Virus record (IMG/VR): IMGVR_UViG_3300021598_001198
Location: 62,001 to 126,000 of that record
DNA from: a virus
DNA length: 64,000 nt
Direction: 5' to 3' (one strand)
The notes under the pieces are model-generated. The model was not told the origin of the DNA and searched no databases. It saw nothing but the letters and a program-made list of their open reading frames with translations. Below are positions 7,694-14,443 of the stretch, piece by piece; position 1 is the first letter of the stretch, and each line of letters starts with the position of its first letter. The translations under genes were made by a program, and so were the position numbers.

Positions 7694-7884
7694 TATCGGT
7701 GGTCTTCTATTTGTTTGATGATTGAAAAGTTTATGGGGAAATAGTTCTCATCACCATCCTCGGTCTGTAAAAAATAATGGTTTCTACCTACCTCGAATTT
7801 AACCACATCGTATATTGTGTACTCAGCCCAATACTGTGTGGTTGCCGATTGTAATAAAACTTTTATGTTATAGTGTTTAAGCAT
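7693..7884 (-). CDS. Hypothetical protein
   Basis: 63 residues, beta-rich, probably a small barrel: alternating hydrophobics around YTIYDVVKFEVG and YFLQTEDG. No family recognised. Coupled to the following gene by a one-base overlap. Confidence 0.6.
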   Translation of the reverse strand: MLKHYNIKVLLQSATTQYWAEYTIYDVVKFEVGRNHYFLQTEDGDENYFPINFSIIKQIEDHR

Positions 7885-7885
7885 A

Positions 7886-8101
7886 TTATGATTCGTTTGT
7901 ATTTTTTTCCCTTACTTCTATGTACCTGTGTAAAATGATAAGACCGAGTAAACTGATAACGAAAGAAATGGTTGGAATATTTGAAATGATAAGTAAACCA
8001 AGACATATCCCATAAAGAAAATCATTCCATCTTCTACGCAATAGGGATACTAAGATATAGAATCCGTACATTATTGATATTAAGATGGTGATGATAGCCA
8101 T
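7886..8101 (-). CDS. Small membrane protein
   Basis: 71 residues with two or three hydrophobic segments (about 2-20, 29-45, 44-62), an RRRW loop between them and a charged tail. Inner-membrane location likely. Function unknown; holin-like topology is possible but no hydrolase gene adjoins it. Confidence 0.6.
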   Translation of the reverse strand: MAIITILISIMYGFYILVSLLRRRWNDFLYGICLGLLIISNIPTISFVISLLGLIILHRYIEVREKNTNES

Positions 8102-8154
8102 GTCCTTTTGTTTTTAACAAAAATAACCAATTAATTTGAATATTCCAAAAAATC

Positions 8155-8316
8155 TTAATTATTTTCTCGTAAGGTATTGTTTAATTGTTCTAAAGAGTTG
8201 TTCAATTGAATCAAACTGTAATTGTAATTCTCCATGACTCTGGCTAAACTTTCTATGGTCATTCTTAAACTTACCAACGGGTCGGCATATCCCCTTAATA
8301 ATTTAAAATCCTCCAT
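8155..8316 (-). CDS. Small helical hypothetical protein
   Basis: 53 residues (MEDFKLLRGY start, RENN end). Residues 15-50 look coiled-coil-like with Leu/Asn spacing (SLIQLNNSLEQLNNTL). Overlaps the end of the upstream gene by 14 bases. No family recognised. Confidence 0.6.
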   Translation of the reverse strand: MEDFKLLRGYADPLVSLRMTIESLARVMENYNYSLIQLNNSLEQLNNTLRENN

Positions 8317-8524
8317 CTTCGTTCTCCATATGTTTGAGATAGTCCTCGATAAAATTATCTACAATTCCCGACGACCTTTTGGTTTCAGGTACTGGTTGGT
8401 TGTTCAATCTTGATTCGTAGTAACGAATGATTTCTGATACACTTACACCAGACCTTACACAACCATCCAACAGATTTGTGAATCGGTTTTTGGTGTCATT
8501 TAATGCTTGTTCTTTTTGTGTCAT
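8303..8524 (-). CDS. Hypothetical protein
   Basis: 73 residues, charged, helical, with a SVSEIIRYYESRL helix near residue 28-40 and a flexible middle. No family recognised. Overlaps both neighbours. Confidence 0.55.
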   Translation of the reverse strand: MTQKEQALNDTKNRFTNLLDGCVRSGVSVSEIIRYYESRLNNQPVPETKRSSGIVDNFIEDYLKHMENEDGGF

Positions 8525-8684
8525 GTTCTATTACTTTTGGTTCCTGTATTCCTTTTTCTTTTAAATGTTGGATTGCCATTTCCACCGTTTCGTGTTTTCT
8601 GTAAGGAGGATTTGGTAATAACCCACAACCTTCCTTATATACAAAAACATTTTTCTGACAACCGAATGTAATAATCTTTTCCAT
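8496..8684 (-). CDS. Hypothetical protein
   Basis: 62 residues from the ATG at 8684 (MEKIITFGCQ); an upstream in-frame start at 8714 would overlap the preceding gene and is less likely. One Cys near each end of a YKEGCGLLPNPPYR loop. No family recognised. Confidence 0.55.
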   Translation of the reverse strand: MEKIITFGCQKNVFVYKEGCGLLPNPPYRKHETVEMAIQHLKEKGIQEPKVIEHDTKRTSIK

Positions 8685-8692
8685 ATTGATTT

Positions 8693-8914
8693 TTATCCAT
8701 TGGTTACACCACACTTGTGTTTGTGTTCAACATACCACATTATTCTAAAAGTACCCAAAACAAAAAAGTATGTATCAAATTCATTTATCTCATCGGTTGA
8801 TTTACAAATCCCCGTGTGATATGCCGGTATTTTGGTCTCGATACTTTTAGCCGACTTAGGAAAAGTATTAAACGCAATACTATATCTCTTTGTTAGTTTG
8901 AATGATTTATACAT
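8693..8914 (-). CDS. Hypothetical protein
   Basis: 73 residues, mixed polar/aromatic, with HKHKCG near the end. No family recognised. Part of a continuous series of small minus-strand genes with spacings of 1-10 bases. Confidence 0.55.
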   Translation of the reverse strand: MYKSFKLTKRYSIAFNTFPKSAKSIETKIPAYHTGICKSTDEINEFDTYFFVLGTFRIMWYVEHKHKCGVTNG

Positions 8915-8915
8915 A

Positions 8916-9095
8916 TTATTCTAATTTACTGTTAAACAATTCTATGGCCTTCTCTTTATCTTTTTCTTGAAAGATGTTATCAATAATAAACTTGGCTTCT
9001 TCCATTGTGCACTTATCTTCAATGACATCAATGTATGTTTCTACATCAACACCCAATTCCCCCGCCATAAGTTCATCCATCAAATCATGAAACAT
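8916..9095 (-). CDS. Small acidic helical protein
   Basis: 59 residues, MFHDLMDELMAGELGVDV start, then an acidic helix-turn-helix-like body (TMEEAKFIIDNIFQEKDK). One base separates it from the upstream gene and one from the downstream gene, supporting it as a real operon member. Function unknown. Confidence 0.6.
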   Translation of the reverse strand: MFHDLMDELMAGELGVDVETYIDVIEDKCTMEEAKFIIDNIFQEKDKEKAIELFNSKLE

Positions 9096-9096
9096 A

Positions 9097-9285
9097 TTAC
9101 TCTGATTTAGTTTCTATACCGTTTTTCCAATCTTTCCAATTATCAAAATCTTTCAGTTTTTCATAATGGTCATCTTCCATTTTTCTTGCTTCGTTTAGTA
9201 TATCGTCATAAATTCCACTATACCTCGTATCCAATTGAAGTTTGGTGATTAACCAATTTACCGGTGTTAGTTTTTCGTTACTCAT
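9097..9285 (-). CDS. Hypothetical protein
   Basis: 62 residues beginning MSNEKLTPVNWLITKL, a typical opening for a recurring group of small phage proteins with a helical, acidic body. No function known. Overlaps the end of the ABC membrane-domain gene by eight bases. Confidence 0.6.
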   Translation of the reverse strand: MSNEKLTPVNWLITKLQLDTRYSGIYDDILNEARKMEDDHYEKLKDFDNWKDWKNGIETKSE

Positions 9286-10120
9286 TTGTATTTTTTAATC
9301 TTTTTATTATATCGGTCATTCTTGTAAACATTTCCATACCCACAGGGATGGATAAGAGGGAAACCAAAAATTGATTTATATAAGAATACATTGCAATGGC
9401 TTCACCTTGTGTTAGTTTCACATTTTCGTGAGTGAAAATGATTAATGATAAAACCAAGAAGATGGTCTTTACCATATTGAGTGAAGTCCAATTCTTTCCT
9501 TGTAGGGTGGATGCTGAAATCCAAATCCTTCTTCTCCTTTTAAAGAATGAATCAATCAAACCTCTATCGTTTGTGTTGAGCACATCCATTTTCTTTTCGT
9601 GTTGGTTGTGACTAATTTTTGTGGACTGAGCAATCTTACCGTAGAACTTCCATACAATAAAACAAATGAACGGAGCACATAACAATACAATAAAACCAGT
9701 AACCACGTGGGACATGAATATAAAAAACAATGTTCCAATTATGGAAAGTATTGACATTATATAATAGTGTATGTGGTGTTCCAAGAAATCCACAATACTA
9801 TGTGCTAAATCCGTTCTACCCAACCTCGTTGAGACATCCGAATCCTCTGAACTATCCAAATAGTTAAACACAATATCATTGTAGATAGATGTGTAAATCT
9901 TGGTGTCAAATACCATACGTTTATAAATGAAAAAATTGGAGAGAGATTCTATTAAAAGAAAAACCCCAATCCAATAATACTCCTTATTCAATAAACCATC
10001 TATTGATTTACCCAACACATAGGGTTCAACCAAGAAAATGATTTGTGCAATAAAGATGTAGAAGTATATTAATAATAATGACCTCTTATATTTTTCAATA
10101 ATTTTATAAACGTACCGCAA
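9278..10120 (-). CDS. Stand-alone ABC-transporter six-helix membrane domain
   Basis: 280 residues with about six membrane segments in the order of type-I ABC exporters: helix 1 at about 12-32 followed by PYVLGKSIDGLL, helix 2 at 50-66, paired helices at about 118-155, and two more near 215-260. It resembles the family annotated as ABC transporter six-transmembrane-domain proteins (ABC_membrane_3). No Walker A, signature or Walker B sequence exists in it or in its neighbours, and the next gene follows directly, so it is not an obvious frameshift remnant. TTG start inferred; no ATG is available upstream in frame. Confidence 0.75.
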   Translation of the reverse strand: MRYVYKIIEKYKRSLLLIYFYIFIAQIIFLVEPYVLGKSIDGLLNKEYYWIGVFLLIESLSNFFIYKRMVFDTKIYTSIYNDIVFNYLDSSEDSDVSTRLGRTDLAHSIVDFLEHHIHYYIMSILSIIGTLFFIFMSHVVTGFIVLLCAPFICFIVWKFYGKIAQSTKISHNQHEKKMDVLNTNDRGLIDSFFKRRRRIWISASTLQGKNWTSLNMVKTIFLVLSLIIFTHENVKLTQGEAIAMYSYINQFLVSLLSIPVGMEMFTRMTDIIKRLKNTNE

Positions 10121-10138
10121 AGTGAAATGAGATTTATT

Positions 10139-10246
10139 TTATTCTTTATCAAAATAAGTTGTGAATAGTGATAACAACGCAATACAAACGCATAAACCGA
10201 TTACGATTATTCCAACTACTTGTGCTACTGGATGTAAATTTTCCAT
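10139..10246 (-). CDS. Single-pass membrane microprotein
   Basis: 35 residues: MENLHPVAQ, one hydrophobic segment (about 9-29), short charged tail ending FDKE. Its stop lies 19 bases before the TTG start of the ABC membrane-domain gene, so it may be a partner of that protein. Function unknown. Confidence 0.55.
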   Translation of the reverse strand: MENLHPVAQVVGIIVIGLCVCIALLSLFTTYFDKE

Positions 10247-10250
10247 AATA

Positions 10251-10946
10251 TTAACAATTAACTCTTACTTTGTAGGTTTTTTCGACATCGTTAGTCATAT
10301 TACCCATAATCAAAATATACATTTTTTCATTTGGAATACCAAATAACGATTTAATATCACTATCGGTTGGATAAACTTCCAATTCATCCACACCAATAAA
10401 CTTGACATTATCGATGAGTTCTCTCATCTCATATAATGACAAATGAACACCGTGAACAACAATGAAGTGTTTATTGGGATAAGTGTACTCACCATTTTCT
10501 TCTTCACCACATTCTACCTTACCTTCCCCATCACAGTCATCACATTCGGTTTCGTGTCCACAACAATTACACTCAACAGTCCCGTGTCCATCACATTGAT
10601 AACATTCCTTATATTTTTTGTCAAACTCAGGAATCATCTTGATGTCTTCATAAACTTTTTCAAGGTCAGATACTTTAATTCTCCCGAATGGTTTTGAATC
10701 ACCTTCATAAAATTTACGAAACTCAAACATGACAGGTTGGGCGTTGACACCATTACCTTTGCTGTGGTCATGTATGTTTTCATTATTAATGTAGTCGACA
10801 TCATGAAACCACAACGCTTTGTATGAGTTGGTTGAAACTACCCACCCATTTTCATAACAAACAGGTTTCATGATTGGGTCTCTCCAATCATCTTTTGACG
10901 ACCAAGATTCTACGAACCTTACGTAATTTGGATTTTCTTTTATCAT
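10251..10946 (-). CDS. Protein with DnaJ-type zinc fingers
   Basis: 231 residues. Residues 115-146 hold DnaJ central-domain-like Cys motifs (CYQC-DGHG, CNCC, CDDC-DGEG, then Cys146), enough for two zinc ions. The flanking regions (about 1-100 and 155-231) are mixed alpha/beta and have no J domain. Zinc ribbons of this kind often mediate substrate or partner contact; the role here is unknown. One base separates it from the PrimPol-like gene upstream. Confidence 0.7.
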   Translation of the reverse strand: MIKENPNYVRFVESWSSKDDWRDPIMKPVCYENGWVVSTNSYKALWFHDVDYINNENIHDHSKGNGVNAQPVMFEFRKFYEGDSKPFGRIKVSDLEKVYEDIKMIPEFDKKYKECYQCDGHGTVECNCCGHETECDDCDGEGKVECGEEENGEYTYPNKHFIVVHGVHLSLYEMRELIDNVKFIGVDELEVYPTDSDIKSLFGIPNEKMYILIMGNMTNDVEKTYKVRVNC

Positions 10947-10947
10947 A

Positions 10948-11595
10948 TTAATCTAATGAATTTGGTAAATAAAGTAGTGTGGGGTTTTTCTTTTGAATAT
11001 CTAATTCAGGGTATCTCTCCTTAAACTTCATCACATCAAATTTTTTGGTAATTAAGTGGTGTCCGTTCTTTGTTGGGATTACAGCCTCAACCTTTGGTCC
11101 CACCTTGTAACCAATTGGAACACCGGCTTCATCAAATTCAACTTCAGTAAATGGTTTACATTCATATTCAATAAATGCAACCATCATTGGACTCATCTCT
11201 TTTACATCATCAACATCCACTATCCAACGTTTCTCCTGTGTCTTTAACTGACCAACAACGCTATCAAATAATCCTTTCTGATTATGTTGTCCATTCTGAA
11301 TACGTTGAGCGAGGTCAACCATCATATTCAATGAAACATCAAAGTGATTTTGTTTTTGAACGTGGATGTATGCCCTCGCCTTAAACATCTCACACAGTTG
11401 TTTAATCTCATCGTACCTACGTTCAAGATGTTCGATACTTTCAATACAGTAAGTCTTAATTGTTCTCACCGATTGGTGATTATCTCTCTCCCCTTCGGGT
11501 TGGTCTTTCTTTCGTTTGAAAATGTAGAGCATATAGAAGTCACCCTCGTTTTCGAAGTTGAGTAATGACTTAACTAATTCTATATTATCTATCAT
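10948..11595 (-). CDS. Possible archaeo-eukaryotic primase-like (PrimPol) protein
   Basis: 215 residues of a family I know from many phages. Three sites fit the AEP catalytic pattern: RWIVDVDD (Asp127/Asp129/Asp130) as hhhDxD, IPTKNGHHLIT (His179/His180) as the GxH motif, and Asp187 just after. Residues 45-80 form an AYIHVQKQ strand region upstream. No primase accessory domain is present. If correct it would be a minimal nucleotidyl transferase; the motif order is seen, the function is inferred. Confidence 0.6.
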   Translation of the reverse strand: MIDNIELVKSLLNFENEGDFYMLYIFKRKKDQPEGERDNHQSVRTIKTYCIESIEHLERRYDEIKQLCEMFKARAYIHVQKQNHFDVSLNMMVDLAQRIQNGQHNQKGLFDSVVGQLKTQEKRWIVDVDDVKEMSPMMVAFIEYECKPFTEVEFDEAGVPIGYKVGPKVEAVIPTKNGHHLITKKFDVMKFKERYPELDIQKKNPTLLYLPNSLD

Positions 11596-11864
11596 TACAG
11601 AGACTGTACTTTTTTCATAATCTCTGTAACTTGTTCAGGTTCTAAATAACCAAGGACATCGCTGGTTATTGGTGTTTCGTAGGTGAGGTCACCATTTTTA
11701 TCTAAGACCGCAAGTTCATACAAACCATCCTTACCACCGTAGGAGTATGTGTGAGAAACGACAGATACCCCGTATCCATTATCAAATTGTGTACGTACCT
11801 TTTTACCAACCATAAATGGGGATTCATCGATTTGTTCGAATTCTAAATCGTTAAATGTTTTCAT
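11595..11864 (-). CDS. Conserved phage protein
   Basis: 89 residues with FDNGYGVSVVSHTYSYGG and LYELAVLDKNGDLTYETPI, a pattern I recognise from small proteins in many phages, usually ending in a short helix (VTEIMKKVQ). Likely a small beta-sheet protein; function not established. TAATG coupling to the PrimPol-like gene. Confidence 0.7.
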   Translation of the reverse strand: MKTFNDLEFEQIDESPFMVGKKVRTQFDNGYGVSVVSHTYSYGGKDGLYELAVLDKNGDLTYETPITSDVLGYLEPEQVTEIMKKVQSL

Positions 11865-11879
11865 ATAATTAAATTAGTT

Positions 11880-12140
11880 TTATTCTGCAAGAATTGCTTC
11901 GTCAAACATACTACCATCCTCTCTTTGTTTTGTAACAATTTGAGCGTTTACTCTTACACCTGAAGAGTAAAATTCCGACATCCATTTAGATTTTGGAATT
12001 GATTCCTCATTAACAGGTATTTCTGTATATTCATCGTCGAACATTAAGATGTATCTAAAGAACCATCGGTCTTTAAATTTGTAAATTGTACCAGTGCACA
12101 TAGTTTCTTTCTCTAAGTTGTTTGATTTGTATATTCTCAT
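11880..12140 (-). CDS. Hypothetical protein
   Basis: 86 residues from the ATG at 12140 (MRIYKSNN). A GTG at 12158 overlapping the previous stop would add six residues. Body is beta-rich with aromatic strands (DRWFFRYILMFDDEYTEI). No family recognised. Confidence 0.6.
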   Translation of the reverse strand: MRIYKSNNLEKETMCTGTIYKFKDRWFFRYILMFDDEYTEIPVNEESIPKSKWMSEFYSSGVRVNAQIVTKQREDGSMFDEAILAE

Positions 12141-12154
12141 AGTTTGGTTTTCCT

Positions 12155-12268
12155 TCACCTATTAAGTATTATCAAAGTCACAATAATTACGATAATACCA
12201 ATTAATGACCAAAAAGCCATTTTTTCACTAAATTCAATTTGTTCCTTCCTCTTTCCTTGGTTGTCCAT
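12155..12268 (-). CDS. Membrane microprotein
   Basis: 37 residues: charged N-terminus (MDNQGKRKEQ), then one Ile-rich membrane helix (about 18-35) ending NR. An in-frame upstream extension runs through the neighbouring gene and is not credible. Function unknown. Confidence 0.5.
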   Translation of the reverse strand: MDNQGKRKEQIEFSEKMAFWSLIGIIVIIVTLIILNR

Positions 12269-12434
12269 TGTATGTAGTTTTAGGTGTTTCAATCTCCCAA
12301 TACCCCACGATGAAGTATTGATTACGACCAACAGGAGAAACTTCATACTTTTTTCCACGAGCAATGGATGCATTAGTCACAACACAGTCCATTTGTTTGT
12401 ATAAAACCCGTTGACCTATATAAAATGTGTTCAT
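12234..12434 (-). CDS. Hypothetical protein
   Basis: 66 residues from the ATG at 12434 (MNTFYIGQRVLYKQ). Small beta-rich domain with a Lys/Arg turn. The ATG overlaps the stop of the preceding 28-residue gene (ATGA), which decides this start over one at 12500. No family recognised. Confidence 0.6.
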   Translation of the reverse strand: MNTFYIGQRVLYKQMDCVVTNASIARGKKYEVSPVGRNQYFIVGYWEIETPKTTYNGQPRKEEGTN

Positions 12435-12517
12435 AGATACATAAAGATTAAAAATCCAAATCCTATACCTGCTAAGAAGTACACCAAGTTGTTCAACCAA
12501 AAGGGATATCTTTCCAT
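12431..12517 (-). CDS. Membrane microprotein
   Basis: 28 residues: MERYPFW followed by one hydrophobic helix rich in Leu, Phe, Gly. Evidence is the ATGA overlap with the next gene and the membrane pattern shared with other microproteins in this block. Confidence 0.45.
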   Translation of the reverse strand: MERYPFWLNNLVYFLAGIGFGFLIFMYL

Positions 12518-12571
12518 AATCACATTTTTCTTCAAATATAAAAATTTTTTTGTGAAATCCAAAAAAATCAC

Positions 12572-12609
12572 AAAAAAAAACACCCTAATTTATCCAACTT
12601 TCAGGTGTT
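12572..12609 (-). terminator. Intrinsic terminator of the RNA unit
   Basis: On the minus strand AACACC ... GGTGTT (plus 12604-12609 and 12579-12584) is followed by about nine U residues (12572-12580). It ends the structured-RNA transcript. Confidence 0.7.
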
Positions 12610-12778
12610 ATGGTTGTCCCCGTTGCCGGGTTAGGAATAGACTTACAGGGGCACGTTGTTCTTTATCACCCTTTTGGTATTCCCCGCGGATAGTCAGTCC
12701 GAATAAGACGTTGTCTTATTATCAGTCCTCTACGGTTATCACACCGTTTCTCATCATGTGAGGCACACTATCCGATGA
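12572..12778 (-). ncRNA. Candidate structured non-coding RNA, unclassified
   Basis: About 207 bases visibly richer in G+C than the surroundings, without a good minus-strand ORF. On the minus strand: CGGATAGT (12774-12767) pairs perfectly with ACTATCCG (12694-12687). Inside it, CCTC/GAGG (12763-12760 and 12730-12727) encloses an ACGGT/ACCGT hairpin, and AATAAGAC-AAC-GTCTTATT (12720-12702) is a perfect hairpin. Then GGAATA/TATTCC (12683-12678 and 12639-12634), a CCCG-GCAA-CGGG hairpin with a GNRA loop (12630-12619), and the terminator. A promoter and a 35-codon ORF lie upstream. I matched it to no known class (tRNA, tmRNA, RNase P, 6S, group I intron, hammerhead considered). Confidence 0.65.
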
Positions 12779-12886
12779 TTAATCGGAACGTTTCTTTAGA
12801 TATTCTTTTCTTGTTCTATATTCCCCTACTTTGTAACCAGCGAGAAACCAAAGAGAGAATCCTATGTATACTAAAATAACTGTCAT
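12779..12886 (-). CDS. Membrane microprotein heading the structured-RNA transcript
   Basis: 35 residues: one hydrophobic helix (about 3-17, Ile/Leu/Phe/Trp) then a basic tail (EYRTRKEYLKKRSD). It starts 14 bases after a consensus promoter, and its stop abuts the first stem of the candidate RNA. It could be a leader peptide or an independent product. Confidence 0.5.
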   Translation of the reverse strand: MTVILVYIGFSLWFLAGYKVGEYRTRKEYLKKRSD

Positions 12887-12900
12887 AATTAATTTTGATA

Positions 12901-12931
12901 CAAATATAATGTATATTTTTTAATATGCAAA
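12901..12931 (-). promoter_or_regulatory. Bacteroidota-type promoter
   Basis: Minus strand: TTTG (12931-12928), 19 bases, TATATTTG (12908-12901), a perfect -7 box. Drives the microprotein and structured-RNA unit. Confidence 0.75.
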
Positions 12932-12937
12932 AATATT

Positions 12938-13126
12938 TTAATTTTTTTTGAAGTGTCTTTTACTACCTTCACAAATATTGTCTTTGGAAACGTCCCATAT
13001 GTTTTTTTGAACCATATGACAAGCGTGTGATTTACCCATTCGTTTAGAAAAATGGATGATGGTGTCATTATTATTATTTCTGACAACCCATGGACATTCC
13101 TTACAAGGTGAACTAGTTTTCTTCAA
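12938..13126 (-). CDS. CKECPW-type small Cys protein
   Basis: 62 residues. PCKECPWVVRN near the N-terminus (Cys8, Cys11) and SHACHM (Cys36) resemble small phage proteins that carry a CKxCPF/W motif and probably bind zinc or iron-sulfur. Another frame in 12889-13086 is open but lacks such a motif. Function unknown. Confidence 0.65.
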   Translation of the reverse strand: MKKTSSPCKECPWVVRNNNNDTIIHFSKRMGKSHACHMVQKNIWDVSKDNICEGSKRHFKKN

Positions 13127-13697
13127 ATTTAAAAATGTCTACCTGAGAGGATTTACCCCAGTTGTCCAAAAAATCAGAGGGTTCCATGGATTCACCCTTA
13201 AAAAATATTCTATCGATGTAATCCCAGTCCCCATCAGGAAAGTCGACAGAACCGTGACAGTAGGTAAAATCTTCAATGGTTGGAACCGTTTCAGATTCAA
13301 TTTCATATTCCCAAATACCACCTTTGTTTTCGTCAACACTCACATAGATATTTTCACCCTTTTCCATTGGGAATGCTCGGTGTGAAATATAATCATCCCA
13401 ATCCTCATTCACTGAAGAGATTGTTTGAATATCTTCAATACCAAAAGATAGTACGTTGTTACCATTTTCATCTTCAAGTTCAAAGGTCATTGTTTGGTTA
13501 TCCAATGCTTTGTTTACGTGAAAGATGTCACCATCGTAAATGTCAATATCTAAACTTTCCAAGTCAAATCTAGTTTCCCAAAGTTCATCGTACTCTTTTT
13601 CTTCTTTTAAGAGTTCAATTTGTTCAACCTGTTCGTCAGTGAGTTTTTTACCGATAAACTCGGCGCTCCATCCATAAGTTTTTAGCGTATACTTCAT
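13113..13697 (-). CDS. Hypothetical acidic phage protein
   Basis: 194 residues, strongly acidic, beginning MKYTLKTYGWSAEFIGKKLTDEQVEQI, a start seen in phage proteins with a repeated beta architecture; Asp/Glu clusters throughout (FDLESLDIDIYDGD). No catalytic motif recognised. Overlaps the next gene by 14 bases. Confidence 0.7.
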   Translation of the reverse strand: MKYTLKTYGWSAEFIGKKLTDEQVEQIELLKEEKEYDELWETRFDLESLDIDIYDGDIFHVNKALDNQTMTFELEDENGNNVLSFGIEDIQTISSVNEDWDDYISHRAFPMEKGENIYVSVDENKGGIWEYEIESETVPTIEDFTYCHGSVDFPDGDWDYIDRIFFKGESMEPSDFLDNWGKSSQVDIFKFEEN

Positions 13698-13699
13698 GT

Positions 13700-13996
13700 T
13701 TATCTTATTAATTTTACTGTTGGTATTAAAAAATCATCATAATGTTTATGAGATAAAATATCCCATGAACTTGGATGTCTTTCCTTGAATATTTCTTGTC
13801 TTTCCAAAAGTGACAGTGGTAAGGTACAATCCTCACCGAACATATACCAAAGTTCATAATCATTGATTATCCTTTGTGCAAATTCAGTAAGACTCTTGAT
13901 TTTTACTTCTCTCAGGTATTCCCTATTTATACCTAAGTTATCATACCACTTGATATATTCTTGGTATGCTTCTTTGACTTTTTTGTGTACCACCAT
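13700..13996 (-). CDS. Hypothetical protein
   Basis: 98 residues, helical, Lys/Glu/Tyr-rich; no membrane segment. No family recognised. Two bases from the downstream gene. Confidence 0.65.
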   Translation of the reverse strand: MVVHKKVKEAYQEYIKWYDNLGINREYLREVKIKSLTEFAQRIINDYELWYMFGEDCTLPLSLLERQEIFKERHPSSWDILSHKHYDDFLIPTVKLIR

Positions 13997-14008
13997 ACAA
14001 AGATAATA

Positions 14009-14317
14009 TTAAAATTGTTGTGTTCTACCGATAAATCTTTTCGCCATCTCAACCCTAACTTCACCATTCTCCCTGTCAAATATTGGAGGTTCTACAAATT
14101 CACCCGACCTACTTTTTAAACGGTAGTATAGATTAGTTTCTTCATATTCATAGAACTGATTTTTGTTTAGGTATTTTTTTAAATCTAATATCTCCTTATC
14201 ACTACAACCTTTTGAAATCAACACCATCAACATTCTATCACAGAATGCAATAGATACTAAATTCCACTTGTAGTGTGGTTGTAAATACTCGTATACCTCA
14301 ATGTTGGTGTGAAGCAT
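14009..14317 (-). CDS. Hypothetical protein
   Basis: 102 residues, mainly helical, with a single Cys pair far apart and an Arg-rich C-terminus (VRVEMAKRFIGRTQQF). No family recognised. Confidence 0.65.
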   Translation of the reverse strand: MLHTNIEVYEYLQPHYKWNLVSIAFCDRMLMVLISKGCSDKEILDLKKYLNKNQFYEYEETNLYYRLKSRSGEFVEPPIFDRENGEVRVEMAKRFIGRTQQF

Positions 14318-14323
14318 AGTGAT

Positions 14324-14395
14324 TTATTTTTTTCGGATGTTTTCATTGATTGCATACAAAAGTATGCAAATGATAAATAATAAAAGTACAATCAT
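14324..14395 (-). CDS. Possible membrane microprotein
   Basis: 23 residues: a Leu/Ile helix, then NENIRKK. Upstream TTTG-N19-TAATATTG is close to a host-type promoter. Included because similar microproteins recur in this block; weak on its own. Confidence 0.3.
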   Translation of the reverse strand: MIVLLLFIICILLYAINENIRKK

Positions 14396-14443
14396 GAGTC
14401 AATATTAAGAAGAATATTTTAAATTTCAAAATTTTTTTTGAAA

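Noticed and set aside
9556-9738. Second frame inside the ABC membrane-domain gene
   Set aside because: Fully internal, Cys/Leu/Tyr-rich by composition, no start context; a shadow frame.
12601-12720. Group I intron core or tRNA/tmRNA
   Set aside because: No matched R and S strands of P7 (GACTA but no TAGTC), and no T-loop or acceptor-like ends; GNRA hairpin alone is not diagnostic.
12411-12761. Plus-strand ORF of 116 codons across the RNA region
   Set aside because: It runs through two minus-strand genes, the terminator and the stems; the translation is low-complexity Lys/Tyr then Cys/Arg and looks like a shadow.
12591-12778. Hammerhead-like core (CATGATGAG ... GAAAC) in the structured RNA
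   Set aside because: The invariant CUGANGA is not present (CATGATGAG differs), stem II is missing between TGATGAG and GAAAC, and no GUC cleavage triplet lies in the right place.
12889-13086. Minus-strand ORF of 65 codons overlapping the CKECPW protein
   Set aside because: It lacks any motif, while the competing frame at 12938-13126 has a recognisable Cys pattern and start.
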